A stretch of DNA of 64,000 nucleotides from Symsagittifera roscoffensis. Lineage: Eukaryota > Xenacoelomorpha > Acoela > Convolutidae. A program made the translations under genes and the position numbers. The notes below the pieces were generated by a model. The model ran no database searches and had not been told where the DNA came from. It saw only the letters and a program-made list of their open reading frames with translations. The stretch is from the NCBI RefSeq assembly GCF_963678635.1, contig NC_087063.1:32996599-33060598 (forward strand). Direction: 5' to 3'. Shown piece by piece: positions 31,329 through 43,075 of this stretch (position 1 is its first letter; every line of letters begins with the position of its first letter).

Positions 31329-34300
31329 ATGAGATTAAAGCTAGTTGCGTTTCTGTGGAACGCCCTAATAATTATTGTAACTGTAATTTTCATCCATCTT
31401 TTGGAGGTAGGATTTGATTTGCTTGATAAATTTTTTGATCTTACAAAGCCAATTACAATTTATGCAAATAATTGTATTTTTTGAAAATAGCGAGTCTAAT
31501 TTGTTATTTTAGAATCTTTATACCTACTCGCAGTATAACTACGATTCGTTCTTCTCTGTGTACAGTGACAACATTGGAAAAAGGAGCCAGTTTGAAGAGT
31601 AATTTTTGTTTGTCTCGTTCTTCTGACGTATTAGATATAGCAATCTCGTTACATGATAATGGATTTAGGTTATCACCTATACTGCCTATTGACGTTGTCT
31701 ACACTTGGGTCAATGGATCTGATACAGAATTAATGCTTCAATTACGTGAAGCCAAACAAGATCTAATCAAAAAAGGGTTAATAGCCGAAATGAATATATC
31801 AGGAGAAGGTAACTAAATGTTTCTTTGTACCCGATTAGCTTTACGGAAATCGTTACAGTTGCCTTTGAAAAAGTTCCAGATTTAGTTTCGAAAAAAAATA
31901 TGTTAGCCAAAAAATACTTGGTAATTACGGTATTAATGGTTGCAAATTATCTGGTGGTCTTAACATTTTTCTACTGCGATGCACCTGTTCCTAAAAACTG
32001 GTCAGATACGGCTTGAACTTGCTATCTGAAGCTCTGATTTCTGTATGTAAACAAATTTCTGTAAATTTTGGAAAGGGCCTAATTTTGAACATCACCTTGA
32101 TTCGGTTGCACGGACACATTCTAAACTGGTTCTGTTGGAGGGCTACAACAATTACAACCAAAATAAAAACTTAGAACGGAAAAATTTTGTTGGTCTTGTT
32201 AATCTGGATGGATTCTGTGACATTGATATATTGAAAATTTAATTGAAAGTGAAGATTTCCATCTTTGGAAAATGAGTGTTTTCAAAAAACTTTTTTTCGG
32301 TTAAATCTCTGCTGCGAAGCTTTTATCTACGTATTTCGCGGTAAGATTTTCGATGGCTTCGGGATCGGACGAAAGATTGATTATAAAAGGTCGCTCACTT
32401 TCCTGTGTACCTCTATTTCCCTAGTTTTTTTTTACTTTAGATAGCCTTCTACAGCCTTCGAGAAAATCTGCGGTGAATGTTTGACCCATGTTTTTGTATT
32501 TTGTTCATTATCTCGAAAACACCTAGCACAATCTGAAATTTTTGGTTCAATTGGAAGAACGAATTGCGAAAAGCCCTCTGCATGAGCGGCTACCCAATTT
32601 TTTGAACACAAAAAGTTGTGGCCCTCGGAAGTTTTTGGCCATTTTGAAACTTTTGACCCTGCAAAAGTCCAATTTTAAACAAAAAGTAATGGCCCTCGGA
32701 AAAATCAAATTTTTGCTTTTTTGACCGCTTTTTAAACTTTTTGACATTTCTAAGAAACCATAATCTTAAATCTGCGATTGAAGGCTTAATTGAGTGAAGA
32801 GGTTGTGGTAATCTTCCTGGTGTAAGAGAATACGCCCTATTTTTTTTTCAAAAAAGTTGTCCTTTTTTAATTTATGATCGTTTTTTGGGAATTTTTTCGA
32901 CTTTTTTTTCGAAAACTACTAAGCCAAATCTGATATCAAGGGCTACAATCGAAATAACGGGTTGTGAGAAACCTCATCAGAAAAGCGGCCACTCCTTAAA
33001 AAGTTTTGGCCCTCTTAAAAGTCATTTTTGTAAAAGTTTGTTTTTACTCGAAAATTTCCCTACCAATTTTTAGTTCAAGTGTTTAATCGAAAAACTCGGT
33101 TGCGGGAATCCTCTCTGCAGTAAGCGGCAGCGACCTGGTTTTTGTAGAAAAAATGATCGTGGTTTTCGGGAAAAGCAAATTGGAATTCCATTTTTAGGAA
33201 ACTGTCTTTTCACTAAAACTACCCTGCCAATTATCAGATTAATGGTCTAATCGAAATAACATGTTGTGGGCTATTTCACCGCATACGCCGTTATTTCGAT
33301 TAATTTTTTTTTTTTAGGTCATATATACTCAAAGCATCGGAACCCTCAGACTAACGAAACATCCCTGAAGTGTCTGCTGAAAGATTGTGTGCCATCCAAA
33401 TTCATCGTATTCGAAACAAACGAGAAACATTTGAAAGTGAACAAGGAAGTAGTGATCAATGCTTTCCCAGACGCTTCGACTGCTCTCCGTTTTATTACAA
33501 TCGAAGAAGAGTTCGCCGATTTCAACAAAACCAACTTCATCATTGCGGAAATAATTCACGACTCAAGTCGAGAGAGGATTTTAAGGAACCCCCGACAAAA
33601 CAATATCATCGCGCAACAGGCATATTTGGTAAGTAAATTCACAGATACCTCGTCTGATTGTTAGGTTTAAACCAAGAACTAAACTTCAGTTTTAGTAATC
33701 GTCTAAAGGTTAATTTTAACTCCTGGTACGTTTCTGTCCCTATGCGGATACTGGTCTTCTTGTTCAAGCAATTGGTGTGTATTTTCAGACGACAACAACT
33801 ATGATAGAAGAAGCTCTTCCATGGTCCGAAGCGATTGTTTTCAGCAATTTGCAGCCAAACATGGAACAGGAGCACCAACTGTCCCACACACTTCCCACAG
33901 ACGCATCCAAAGGGCTAGTCAAGGTCGAAGTTAACAAAGATCACAAGATCGCACTGATGCAGTTCTTGCAGCGTGACTTTGCAGTTGACTCGCTGAATTA
34001 CTACTATCAAAATCCAGCTGTTTTGGGCCAAGTGCAAGTTGGTCCGTGTTCTCTGCTGTGGGATCTAGAAAACGTACGAAATTTTTTTAATGGAATTGAT
34101 TTTCGTGATTTTCATCAGACGTCCCATTGTTTTCTTAGGCCTTGTGTGGTCTGAGTTAGAATTGTTGAAAGTGAAAATAAACATAAGATTCAGTGGGAAA
34201 GAACACGATTTTCTTATAGCGTATAAATGTTACTCTTACAAAATAAATCGACATTTTAGGTGATAACAGACCCTGAATGGCTCTCGCCGAGTCGATTTGC

Positions 34301-37300
34301 CGACAACGAGGAGCTGCGATATTCTCTTAGATCGGTAGAGAAATTCGCTCCTTGGGTGCGACATATTTTCATTGTGACAAATGGCCAGGTGCCTGCTTGG
34401 CTCAACTTGGAATCGTCCAGACTAACTATTGTGACTCATGCTCAAATCTTTCCGCCTGGCGAAGGGTATCTGCCGACTTTTTCATCTCCAGCTATTGAAA
34501 GTCAGCTGCACAAGATTCCAGGTCTGGCCAAACATTTTCTCTACTTCAATGACGATGTGATGCTAGGGAAGCCAGTGTTCCCTCAAGATTTCTTCACGCA
34601 TCAATCTGGATATAAAGTAAGCAAACATCAGCAGCTAAGACGGAATCACTGGTTGATTGATTTCCATGATAAAACCAGTTAATTAAATATCGAGGAAAAA
34701 AGAGTAAGAAAAATTTCTGGTCGTCACCGTAATTAATAATCAAACTTTAAATAAAGCTCATTTTTTATCAGCAATTCACAGAGAAGAGGAGACGAACCCA
34801 AAACTTTTTTTTGAAATTTGGTCACCCTGGCAAACACAGTCATAGTCACTATTTTTCTCTCATAAAAGTGGTCACCCTGCCCAAAAGAGTTTGGGATCCA
34901 AGTACTACAATTTAAATATCATTCATTAGATTTAAAGGGCTAATATAAATAATAAGTGAGTGAACAGTTTTTGCATACGTATTTCTTTGAACCTCAAATA
35001 TGTCATTCAAGATTGATTGGTATCATAAAGTTTTCGTTTAAAAACACTTTATTTTAGAGAGTTTTTGTTAAATTTCTTTTAAGTTTTTACTGTTTGTTCT
35101 GTAGATCTACAGTGGATGGCCTGTCCCTCCCTGTAAGGACGAGTGTCCCAATGCGTGGATTCACGACGGGTATTGCGACGCAGCCTGCAACAACGCCCAA
35201 TGTGAGTTCGACGGCGGTGACTGTCGAGACCAGAACGCAAACAACATCGGAGGCAATCGAGACGGGCAGTCAGAAATCGGCAGTGATGACAGCTCGGGCA
35301 GTTCAGACGAGAGCTGTGCTGTAGGCTGTACAGATTCGTGGCTTGGCGATAAGTACTGTGACTCTGCATGTAATAAGAGACCTTGTGGTTACGATGCCGG
35401 AGATTGTGGATTGGCTTCGTTGAAAAAGTTAACACATTATAGAGTCACAGCGTCAGCTGGAGATTCAGTCGAGTTCATACATTCTTTGTGTAAGAATTCG
35501 TTATCGATTTTTTCAACAATGGATCGCATAAATAGTGGAGAAAAGGCTTTTTGAAAACGGCTATTTGTAGTGCCTAAACATGGTAATTTTTCCTCTGTAT
35601 ATCGAGACCTTTGAATGAAAATTTTGTTTGTAGATTTCAAAAACAAAATAATTGTCAATAGATACTGAGTGAGAAATCGTTTTTAAGTCCTTAGAGATGT
35701 AATTCGAGCTGCTACTTAAAACTCAAAGAAGTTCTCTGGTTAAAAAAACTGTCTGAAAAAAAAAATCAAACCAGTCGCTTTTCAGACCAGTTTAATGCCC
35801 TGGCGATAGCAAGGGTATTGCCATTGGGTACTAGTCTTTTTCCCCGTAAACAACTTTGTCCACAGGACTCATTGAACTGGTGGTAACATGGTTCATTATG
35901 AATTCAAAATTTGTAGTGCCGCTAGCACGCTTAGCCTGGTGGTTACGAATACGTCTGGGACGTCAAAGGTACTGGGTTCGAATCTGACCAGGAACAGTTT
36001 TTTTTTCACACGGTAATTATTCCGGTTCAAAAAAAAAATTCGGACTATTATTTGTCTGCCTAGTTGCCACATCTAAGAATCGTTTATTTTAGCTGTAAAC
36101 AATTTTAACTGCAGTTGTTTTTAGCATTTTACAAATCCAGTTGAATCGAAATAAGCTTTTCATATTAGTTATAATTTAACCAGCTCGATTTGTTAATATT
36201 TGATTTTTTTGCTCAATAATTTTTGGGCTTAATTAATATCGGCTTAGTGGCCTCTTATTGCGTCGTTACATCCGAAAAAGTTTTTGTGCGCATGTGTGTG
36301 CTCTGATGGGAAACGTGACTCGACTGGTGTTTCTGCTTTGTTACCGCTTGGTAATTATAAATTCAAGTCCAATCAACCAACCATCCGGCGCATTTTATTT
36401 TACCATAGCTGCTTTTTCCGTTCTGTCGCATTTTTAACGCTTGCCTGAGCGTCATCAAATCGAGATTAATTTGTTCAACAATTTCACTAGAATCAGATGG
36501 TCAACTTACCTCTTTTATTCGAGATTTGTTAATGTTTACACTAGGGAGCAGCCTTCTTTACGAATCTTCTTTTTTCTAACCTAACTCGCAAATAAAAGTG
36601 TTCAATAAAAGTGTTCACTTAATTGAAAGTTTCGCCATAGCATTGGAAATTGCAAACCATCTATACTCAGCAGATTTATGTGCCTACTCAGCGTCTGTGG
36701 TTAGAGTTTGAGAAACGTAATCTCTAGGTCGCAGGTTTGAATCTCAGACATGGCCAATTTTGTTTTTTTACTACGAGGCTTATTTCGAGTTTTTCTTATT
36801 GTCCTTCATAGAGCTGCTTTGTCGTGTTCTCGCTAGTGTTTGCGAAGCAAAGCTTCTTTTCTGTATTTAATGTTTGTAACTTTAACTACTATGATTTATT
36901 CTATTAAGAGTTGATGAACGTATTTCAGACTTATATAGGTCTCGATCATTTTTTCAGGCTCAAGTTTACCTTTTCGCGGTTTGATTTTTTAAGTTCATGT
37001 GAGTTTCTTTGTTAAAAGGAGGGTTAATTCCACTATCGATCAGCAAAATTGTAAAAGTCACATGATCGACTTCTAATTTCGAAAGTGGAATTTAAATATC
37101 GATTTTTCCAGCGGAATAAAAATTTTACCTATTGATCCAGTTTTCTCAAATTGGGTTAAATTTATCAAAAATGTTTTAATTATTGTTCTGAAAATTCACA
37201 GAGCTGTAAGGCATCTATTTTTTTTCAGTATTTTGTTGTTTCGGATTCAGATTATAACGGTTTCGGATTCGGATTATAATATATCGTCGGTTTCGGATTA

Positions 37301-40300
37301 TAATATATCGGCTTAGTTGACTCATATGGTGTCGTTTGATTTTAAAAAAATTGAAAATGTTCCAATTTTGCCCTGCTATGTTTGTCATGACTTGCCCTGC
37401 TATGTTTATGTTGAATCGCAAGTGATACGAATTTCAGCTCCTATATTTTACGCTCCTTTTTTCTGCTGACTGGAGTTTAATTTTTAAATTTTTGTTCAGC
37501 GGAATAAAAAAATACCTATTGGTATTCAGTTTTCTCAAATAGAGTTAGCTTAACCTGGAAATTTTCAACATAAAAAATTTTAGATACTCAGAGGAATTCA
37601 AAAAGCTTGCTAAAAACAATTTTAATAGTAAAAATTTGAACAAAAAATCATGAACAAATATAAAATTCAAAAACCTATTATCTAAACCTTCTGTGCAACA
37701 GATATAGCTGATTCTTGTCAAAATCTGACAACATGATTTTAGCGGAGAAGAGTTTCGTGTTAAATCTGACCAGTTACTCAGCGGCCAACAGAATAAATGC
37801 GAGTGATGTAACTTTCCAGAAGAGCAGATACGTGAGAACGGTTAAAATGTTCGCTTCAAAGAATCTAATTGAGGTCATCTTAAAACACACCGCCAATCCC
37901 ATGGATGGTCCCTTTGCATGGCCTATGCAGGTGAAATTTGGAGATTCAAAAGATGAAGTCAGGCCATCTATAACAGCAAACTTCACTTTCAAGCCTGCTT
38001 TAAAAGGAAGATTGGCCACAATATACTTGGTTAGTTCTTCGCAACTTTAAAGTAAGGCAAAGAGAAATTATAACACCAGGCATTTCATATTTATATTTTG
38101 CAAGTGACTTTTTTCTTGATCATAGTGGGGCAATTATTCAACTACGCAATGTGTTTTTTAATTTCAGAATAAGTCTGCTGAAGTGGGCATATTGAAGGTT
38201 GAACACAGACAACCAACCATCCTCGCAAACATACCATTGGTTCCCTCTACTCACTTGGTGAAGAATATCACGAAGCCAGTAGTCAGTGCAATAGAGAAGG
38301 CTCATGTCTTGCCAAAAAATGTTACTACGAGTGAGTTTTTTTTATTGGTCTCATGGTAAATCTCATGGTAAGTTACCCTAAATTTTATAGTTTTTACAAT
38401 GAATTGTTGCAAAGTATCAAGTATTGCTTATTACACGAGGAAACGCGTGTTATATTACAAGTTAATTTTTTACCAACCTAAGTCGGAGATTTTTGTGTTC
38501 AATTTGTATGTTCAGTGTTGTATCAGTATATGGATATAATCCACTGCTAAATTACAATCGACGTTCTTGACATTTTGTAATTTATGACCGATAGAGTTTT
38601 TGCATCAATGATTTTAGAGTTTTGAGGCATATGTGAAATACGTTTTTGTTGATTAGTAGTCCTCTTAGTGTGAGTGAATATTTCGGCGATTAACTATTAC
38701 AGCCCTACTTAATCGTATAATCATTTTTCAGTGCTGAACAAGGTGTTGGAGTTCTATGCGAACAAAACTATGACTCACTCCGTGTTCGAGCAAGTTATAT
38801 TCGACATCATTCTTCCTTATCAGGAAACACTGGAAAACTTTCTCCATTCGGGCGAGCATCTAAAGGATCGCTCTGAGAAGAATGTGGCGCTACAACTAGC
38901 GGGAGCTCAGAGAATAGCCGTCGATGTAGATAAGAAACCAGAAAATATCCAACCGAAGTTGAATAATCTACAAGTTGAACAAATTCCAAATCAACATGCA
39001 CGGAATGATGAAGTTGACCAAATGCATATGAATATACCCAATTTACAACAGCAGCCAATAGCGGCTGAAGAGCCTAGAGTGGGAGATAATCTGGGTGCAA
39101 AGGTAAACGATGCTGAGCAAAACTTGGAACAGTACGTTGGACGTAAGCTCTTAGGAGTTGAAGTTGCACCTGGTCAAATTAACATTACTTCGGTGAGAAT
39201 TTTTGCGACATATATCAAATAGAGCTTATAGAACCTTTGGTGCCTAATTTTTTTTTGATGTTTTAGGGCAATTCGTCCGTTTCGAAAAAGAAAAGGGAGC
39301 TGACAAAAGACACGTTCAAAGAATCACTCAGATTTGTTAACAAGTTAGTTCACTATTTAACTAAATTTTAACAAAATCAAAAAAGTAAGCTATACCGTCG
39401 TGACCTTGACCTGAATATTTTTGAACAGATTGTATGACAAAGAATTTGGAAGCTCTGGTCAGCGAATGGTAATAGCACACATGCCTCATTTCATAAACAA
39501 AGAAATCATGACAGAATTACAGACTCGGCTCCCAGCTGAATTCGAAAGAACTGCCAAAAACAAAGTGCGCATGGGAAACGACATGCAATTTGCCTTCTCA
39601 TACTTCCAATATATAATCAGCGTCAAAAAGAGCAGCGACTTCTTGGATGTGTTTGAGTTCTTTGACTCAGATAAATCAGGGGTGCTCTCGGATCGCGAGT
39701 TGCGGGTCCTGGCGACGTATATCTACCCGACTCCCATATCCTTGGAAACAATGAACGAGTTCGAGAACAATCTGAGAGAGTGCGCCAATTCGAGGGCACA
39801 GTCGGGAGTTATTGAGGACCCTCCTAGGAACCCGGAAACATACTACTCTCAGAACATGCCGCAAATTACAGCACTTCTTTTGTTCAATTGTAGAATTATG
39901 CTGGACAAAATAACAAGTCACTTCAGCGCAGATATGAAATACAAACACGAAATAGTTCCTGAAGTCGATAATCACGTGATGTTTAAAATGTTGCCGACAA
40001 ATCTGAGTTCGTTGATAACCATGTTGGATGAAGTTAGACACAACAGGAAGAAGTTCATTTGTTTGAATGACAATTTCGACCATCAGCAACAAGATGCGCC
40101 CATGGTGAGAATTAGATAAATTGCGTACCAAATAAATTCAAGTCATGCGAATGAATTAGATATGTTTCAACGAGCATTTGCAGTAAAAATTAAATTGATA
40201 ACCTAAGATGGTTTCTTCGGCAGTTTCACTATTTAGTTTATATTATTAAATCAATTTTTTATTGTTCCGACCATTGAAAATGAAGAGGAACTTTGTATTT

Positions 40301-42698
40301 CGGTGTCGAGAAAAACGGGTGTGAAATTTTTGATTTTTCGTTTTCGAGCGAATAAAGCGAGCGAGCAGTGTTATGGCTTAAAAGCTTATAATAGCTTAAC
40401 TTGGGTAACATTATTTTACTTTTTCGAATTTTTTTGTTTTTGTTTTTCTTTTTGCTTACTTAAATATGGCTGTCTAGTATACCTAATTCCCAGTTTTTTG
40501 TATCCCAGTTTCTTGTACCTGGTATACTTGATCCACCACGCCAAAAAAAACAATTTGAAAAAACTTTGTTGCATTTTATAAGACTATGGTCGGAACTTTC
40601 TGGGCTACTTGCACAGTAACCGGCTATCCTTGTCCTTCTTTTTGTTTTTGTTTTCCACCCAAAATCAGGTATCACAAATATTCATCGGAATGGGTCGAGT
40701 GAAATATCATATAAAAGCCCTTTCAGTCGTGACTGCACGACATTAAATCTTTTTCAAAAAAGTGTCCCAGTGTCGAAAAAAAAACTAGTTTGGAAATTTT
40801 AATTATTGGTCTAATTTCAAGCTAATAAGGTCAGGCTGAGCATGCCTACTAAAGCCTTTTACCCAGGCAAAGCTTGTGTTACAGCATGAACTCTCTTTTT
40901 TCGAGCCTAAGTCGCAAATATTGTTGCGACGCAAACTTTGTTGCAAAAAAAATGTGTTCATTTTGATCAATAACCAGCTATTAAGTACAGCCAATGCTAA
41001 GGATTTTAACACAGACTATTATATTACAAGTACTACTTTAACTTCAAGGTATCATGAATCTGTAGCGTAGAGGTAGGGAAGGAGACCGGCAACAAAATAA
41101 GAGGGTTCGAACCTGAGAAATGTCGGATGTTTTAATGAACTTTTTCGTATACAAGTTAAAATTCGTCCGCTCTATAAATTGAGACATGTTAGTTGGTAAG
41201 TTTCTTGTGTTTTCAAATTGATTAGTACTGCTAATGCGTCATAATTGGCTGGCGTAATTTTGGGAATCAAACACTTGAAAATCAAACACTTGTCTAATTT
41301 GCCTATATTACTATGACTGTCTAATATGCCTTAATTATATTTTTTACATCAGATCCTTTTATCACACCAAGCGGAAAAAACTACACTAATTTGGAAAAAG
41401 AAATTTTCCAAACCACAATTTTCTAAAGACTATGGTTGGAACATTCTCTGCTACTTGGACAGTAACCGGTTATCTTTGTTTTTCTGTTTTTGTTTTCCAC
41501 GCAAAATCAGGTACGACAAATGATCTTTGGAATAGGTCAACTAATATATCACATTGCAGCGCTTTCAGTTATGATTCGAACGACATAAAAAAAATTTCAA
41601 AAAGTTGTCCCAGTGTCAAAAAAACTGGTTGGACATTTTTGAGATTTTTTTCTAATTCTGAGCGAGAGTAACGCGATCGAGTAACGCTCGTTATATTGAA
41701 GTTAACTGTCTTTTTTTAGATTTCTCGGATATAAAACTTGAATTTACTATAAAGAAAACCAGTTGGATGTTTCATTTTGCGCTTTTTTGGCAAAAAAAGT
41801 TTCTAAGAAAAATTAAAACTTAAAAAAAGTTAGAAAAAAAATCATTAATGTTTGGAAGACGAATGCGTTGATCATGCTGAATTCACTTATTGTATACGCG
41901 ATCGTATAGTTCTCCTATCACACCTTCCACTAAAAACGACACTAACTTGATGGAAAGTAAAAAGAAACTTTTTCCATTTTTTATACGAATTTGGTCGGAA
42001 CATTGTGCTTCTTGCGCAGCAACCGGGTATCCTTGTTACTATTTTGTACTTTGAATTGTTTAAGGCTATGGACCCTCTGCTAGTAAGGATAAAATACGTG
42101 TCTGGCTTTCTGCTCAAACTCTGTTATTCTTTATCTGTTGTAAACTGTAATGATCTTATCTGCTTTTTCTGTAAGTGAAGGTTTGATCATTATTTTTAGG
42201 TCAGGGCGGTGATCCAGGACTTCTACGAGGGTATATACCCAATCCAGTCTCAGTTTGAGCTTCCGAGGGAGTACAGGAATCGTTTTTTGCACCTGGACGA
42301 GTTGGATGAGTGGTAAGTGCGAAGCACACTTTCCCAACGGTGGATTTTTTTGACCATGATTCCCAACAGTAGACTGATGATATGTCAATTATTGTAGTAG
42401 TCCTTGTCTGCATTTGACTCGTTGTCATTTTAGGCAATCTTTCCGATGGAAGCTCAAATTGTGGTCTCATGTTTTACTCGGAGTCCTCGTGGTCATCTCG
42501 ATTGGATCCTTCATTCAGGAAAAGGTAAGTTAATGGCCAACTGTTAAACAAACAGACACTAAATCAGATATTTTTGCGTGATTGTCATCGCATACTCTAA
42601 ACAATGTCGAATTATGTTGAAAGAGATTGTTTCTGTTCTAGATGGCCGCAATGTATGCGAAGGTGGCTCCTAAAAGACATGACGTGCTTCCCAAATGA
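31329..42698 (+). CDS. GNPTAB: N-acetylglucosamine-1-phosphotransferase subunits alpha/beta precursor
   Basis: Golgi enzyme that transfers GlcNAc-1-phosphate to mannoses of lysosomal enzymes, the first step of the mannose-6-phosphate tag. Fifteen exons with matching phases: 31329-31406, 31513-31598, 31669-31808, 33318-33628, 33789-34073, 34260-34616, 35105-35489, 37743-38029, 38168-38330, 38732-39192, 39267-39343, 39429-40104, 42200-42312, 42434-42524, 42642-42698. This gives 1188 residues (human 1256). Domains: N-terminal signal anchor (residues 5-25); Stealth block 1 '[14 protein letters not shown]' (about 60-73); Stealth block 2 '[20 protein letters not shown]' (about 313-332) with '[11 protein letters not shown]'; two Notch-type LNR modules (about 429-459 and 490-521); an S1P-type site RKLL near 835; an EF-hand loop [12 protein letters not shown] (956-967); Stealth block 'CLNDNFDH'; a C-terminal membrane segment (about 1149-1167). 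Every exon junction is GT-AG and the frame is open throughout, so it looks functional. Junctions are read by eye. Confidence 0.95.
31809..33317 (+). other. GNPTAB intron 3, mostly repeat
   Basis: A 1509-bp intron beginning GTAACT and ending in a T-rich tract plus AG. Its right two thirds consist of a degenerate tandem array, listed separately. No gene is seen in it. Confidence 0.8.
32510..33290 (+). repeat. Degenerate satellite-like array in GNPTAB intron 3
   Basis: About five diverged units of roughly 130-230 bp start near 32515, 32750, 32917, 33046 and 33217. Each has a core like 'GAAAACTAC..GCCAAATCTGA', then 'AATCGAAATAAC.GGTTGTG' and 'AAGCGGC', followed by T-rich sequence. The GTGGCCCTC or TTGGCCCTC tract recurs in the first units. 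Confidence 0.65.
35925..36005 (+). repeat. tRNA-like SINE head A
   Basis: A box-like TAGCCTGGTGG (35932-35942) and perfect B box GGTTCGAATC (35975-35984), 32 bases apart, then a T-run. The acceptor-stem positions do not pair, so it is a SINE or tRNA relic rather than a tRNA gene. Confidence 0.6.
36555..36870 (+). repeat. tRNA-derived dispersed repeat B
   Basis: About 315 bp, matched by the copy at 62150-62470. It starts TTTACGAATCTTC..TTTCTAACCTAACTCGC, has a B box GGTTTGAATC (36734-36743) in a tRNA-like segment, and ends with GTCGTGTTCTCGCTAGTG and TTTGCGAAGC.AAGCTTC. Confidence 0.7.
36880..37220 (+). repeat. Dispersed repeat body, copy 1 (GNPTAB intron 7)
   Basis: Shared blocks are TATATAGGTC, CGACTTCTAATTTCGAAAGT, CCAGCGGAATAAA, ACCTATTGATCCAGTTTTCT and CAAATTGGGTTA. 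Other copies lie near 45000-45450, 46020-46300, 57900-58310 and 63530-63960. A shorter extra copy follows at 37490-37560. No coding capacity was seen. Confidence 0.7.
40581..40815 (+). repeat. Dispersed repeat R2, copy 1
   Basis: Core: TATGGTCGGAAC, then CTACTTGCACAGTAACCGG, CTATCCTTG, GTTTTTGTTTTCCAC, CAAAATCAGGTA, CCCTTTCAGT and GTGTCCCAGTGTC. Copy 2 at 41423 shares these blocks over about 240 bp. Confidence 0.8.
41056..41125 (+). repeat. tRNA-like SINE head C
   Basis: A box-like TAGCGTAGAGG (41063-41073) and B box GGTTCGAACC (41104-41113), 30 bases apart. The flanks do not form an acceptor stem. A T-containing tail follows. Confidence 0.55.
41423..41675 (+). repeat. Dispersed repeat R2, copy 2
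   Basis: Same orientation as copy 1: TATGGTTGGAAC, CTACTTGGACAGTAACCGG, GTTTTTGTTTTCCACGC, GTTGTCCCAGTGTC. It ends near a short palindromic-looking stretch (GAGTAACGCGATCGAGTAACG). Confidence 0.8.
41930..42060 (+). repeat. Dispersed repeat R2, copy 3 (partial)
   Basis: GGTCGGAACATTGTGCTTCT, TGCGCAGCAACCGG, GTATCCTTGT. It lies just upstream of GNPTAB exon 13. Confidence 0.7.
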
Positions 42699-43009
42699 AG
42701 ATTCAGCTCAAGCACACCAAGTCTTTTTTATGTGTCAACATACTATTTTATATAGCACAGTTGCTGCTAAGCTGTGTGAATGATGACTTACTCTGTGCGA
42801 AATCAAAACTTGTTTTATTCCGATTTTACCTCGGACCTTCACTTTGTACGCAATGGGTGCTCCTATATTTCTACTTTTTTGTTTAATTTAGCGGTCTAAA
42901 TGACATAGCGAACCACTCATTTTTCTTTCTCCTTTTTTTGAGGAAAAAAACGTTAAAACTCACTGGCGATTTTGCTGTAAAAAAGATGCTTTGATTTAGA
43001 TAATAAGAC

Positions 43010-43075
43010 AATGATAGCCGGTTGCTGTGCAAGAAGCACAGACTGTTCCGATCACAATAATTGAAGTAAAAAAAT
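43010..43075 (-). repeat. Dispersed repeat R2, inverted partial copy
   Basis: The plus strand reads ATAGCCGGTTGCTGTGCAAG, AAGCACAGACTGTTCCGATC, the reverse complement of the R2 core in intron 12. Confidence 0.7.

Larger units (their letters stand above)
35490..37742 (+). other. GNPTAB intron 7 with two pol III-box repeats
   Basis: A 2253-bp intron. It holds two tRNA-like segments (35925-36000 and 36676-36760) and a dispersed-repeat body (about 36880-37560). The splice acceptor used is GATTTTAG at 37735-37742, which alone preserves frame. Nearer upstream AGs would lead into stops. Confidence 0.75.
40105..42199 (+). other. GNPTAB intron 12, largely repeats
   Basis: A 2095-bp intron holding three same-strand copies of one dispersed repeat (40581-40815, 41423-41675, 41930-42060) and a tRNA-like segment (41056-41125). 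Nothing else is recognised. Confidence 0.75.

Noticed and set aside
31825-32016. Extra GNPTAB exon in intron 3
   Set aside because: The open frame has no similarity to the family, and the flanking exons join in phase without it.
35925-36005. Functional tRNA gene
   Set aside because: A and B boxes fit, but the ends do not form an acceptor stem. SINE or relic is more likely. The same applies to 41056-41125 and 62297-62370.
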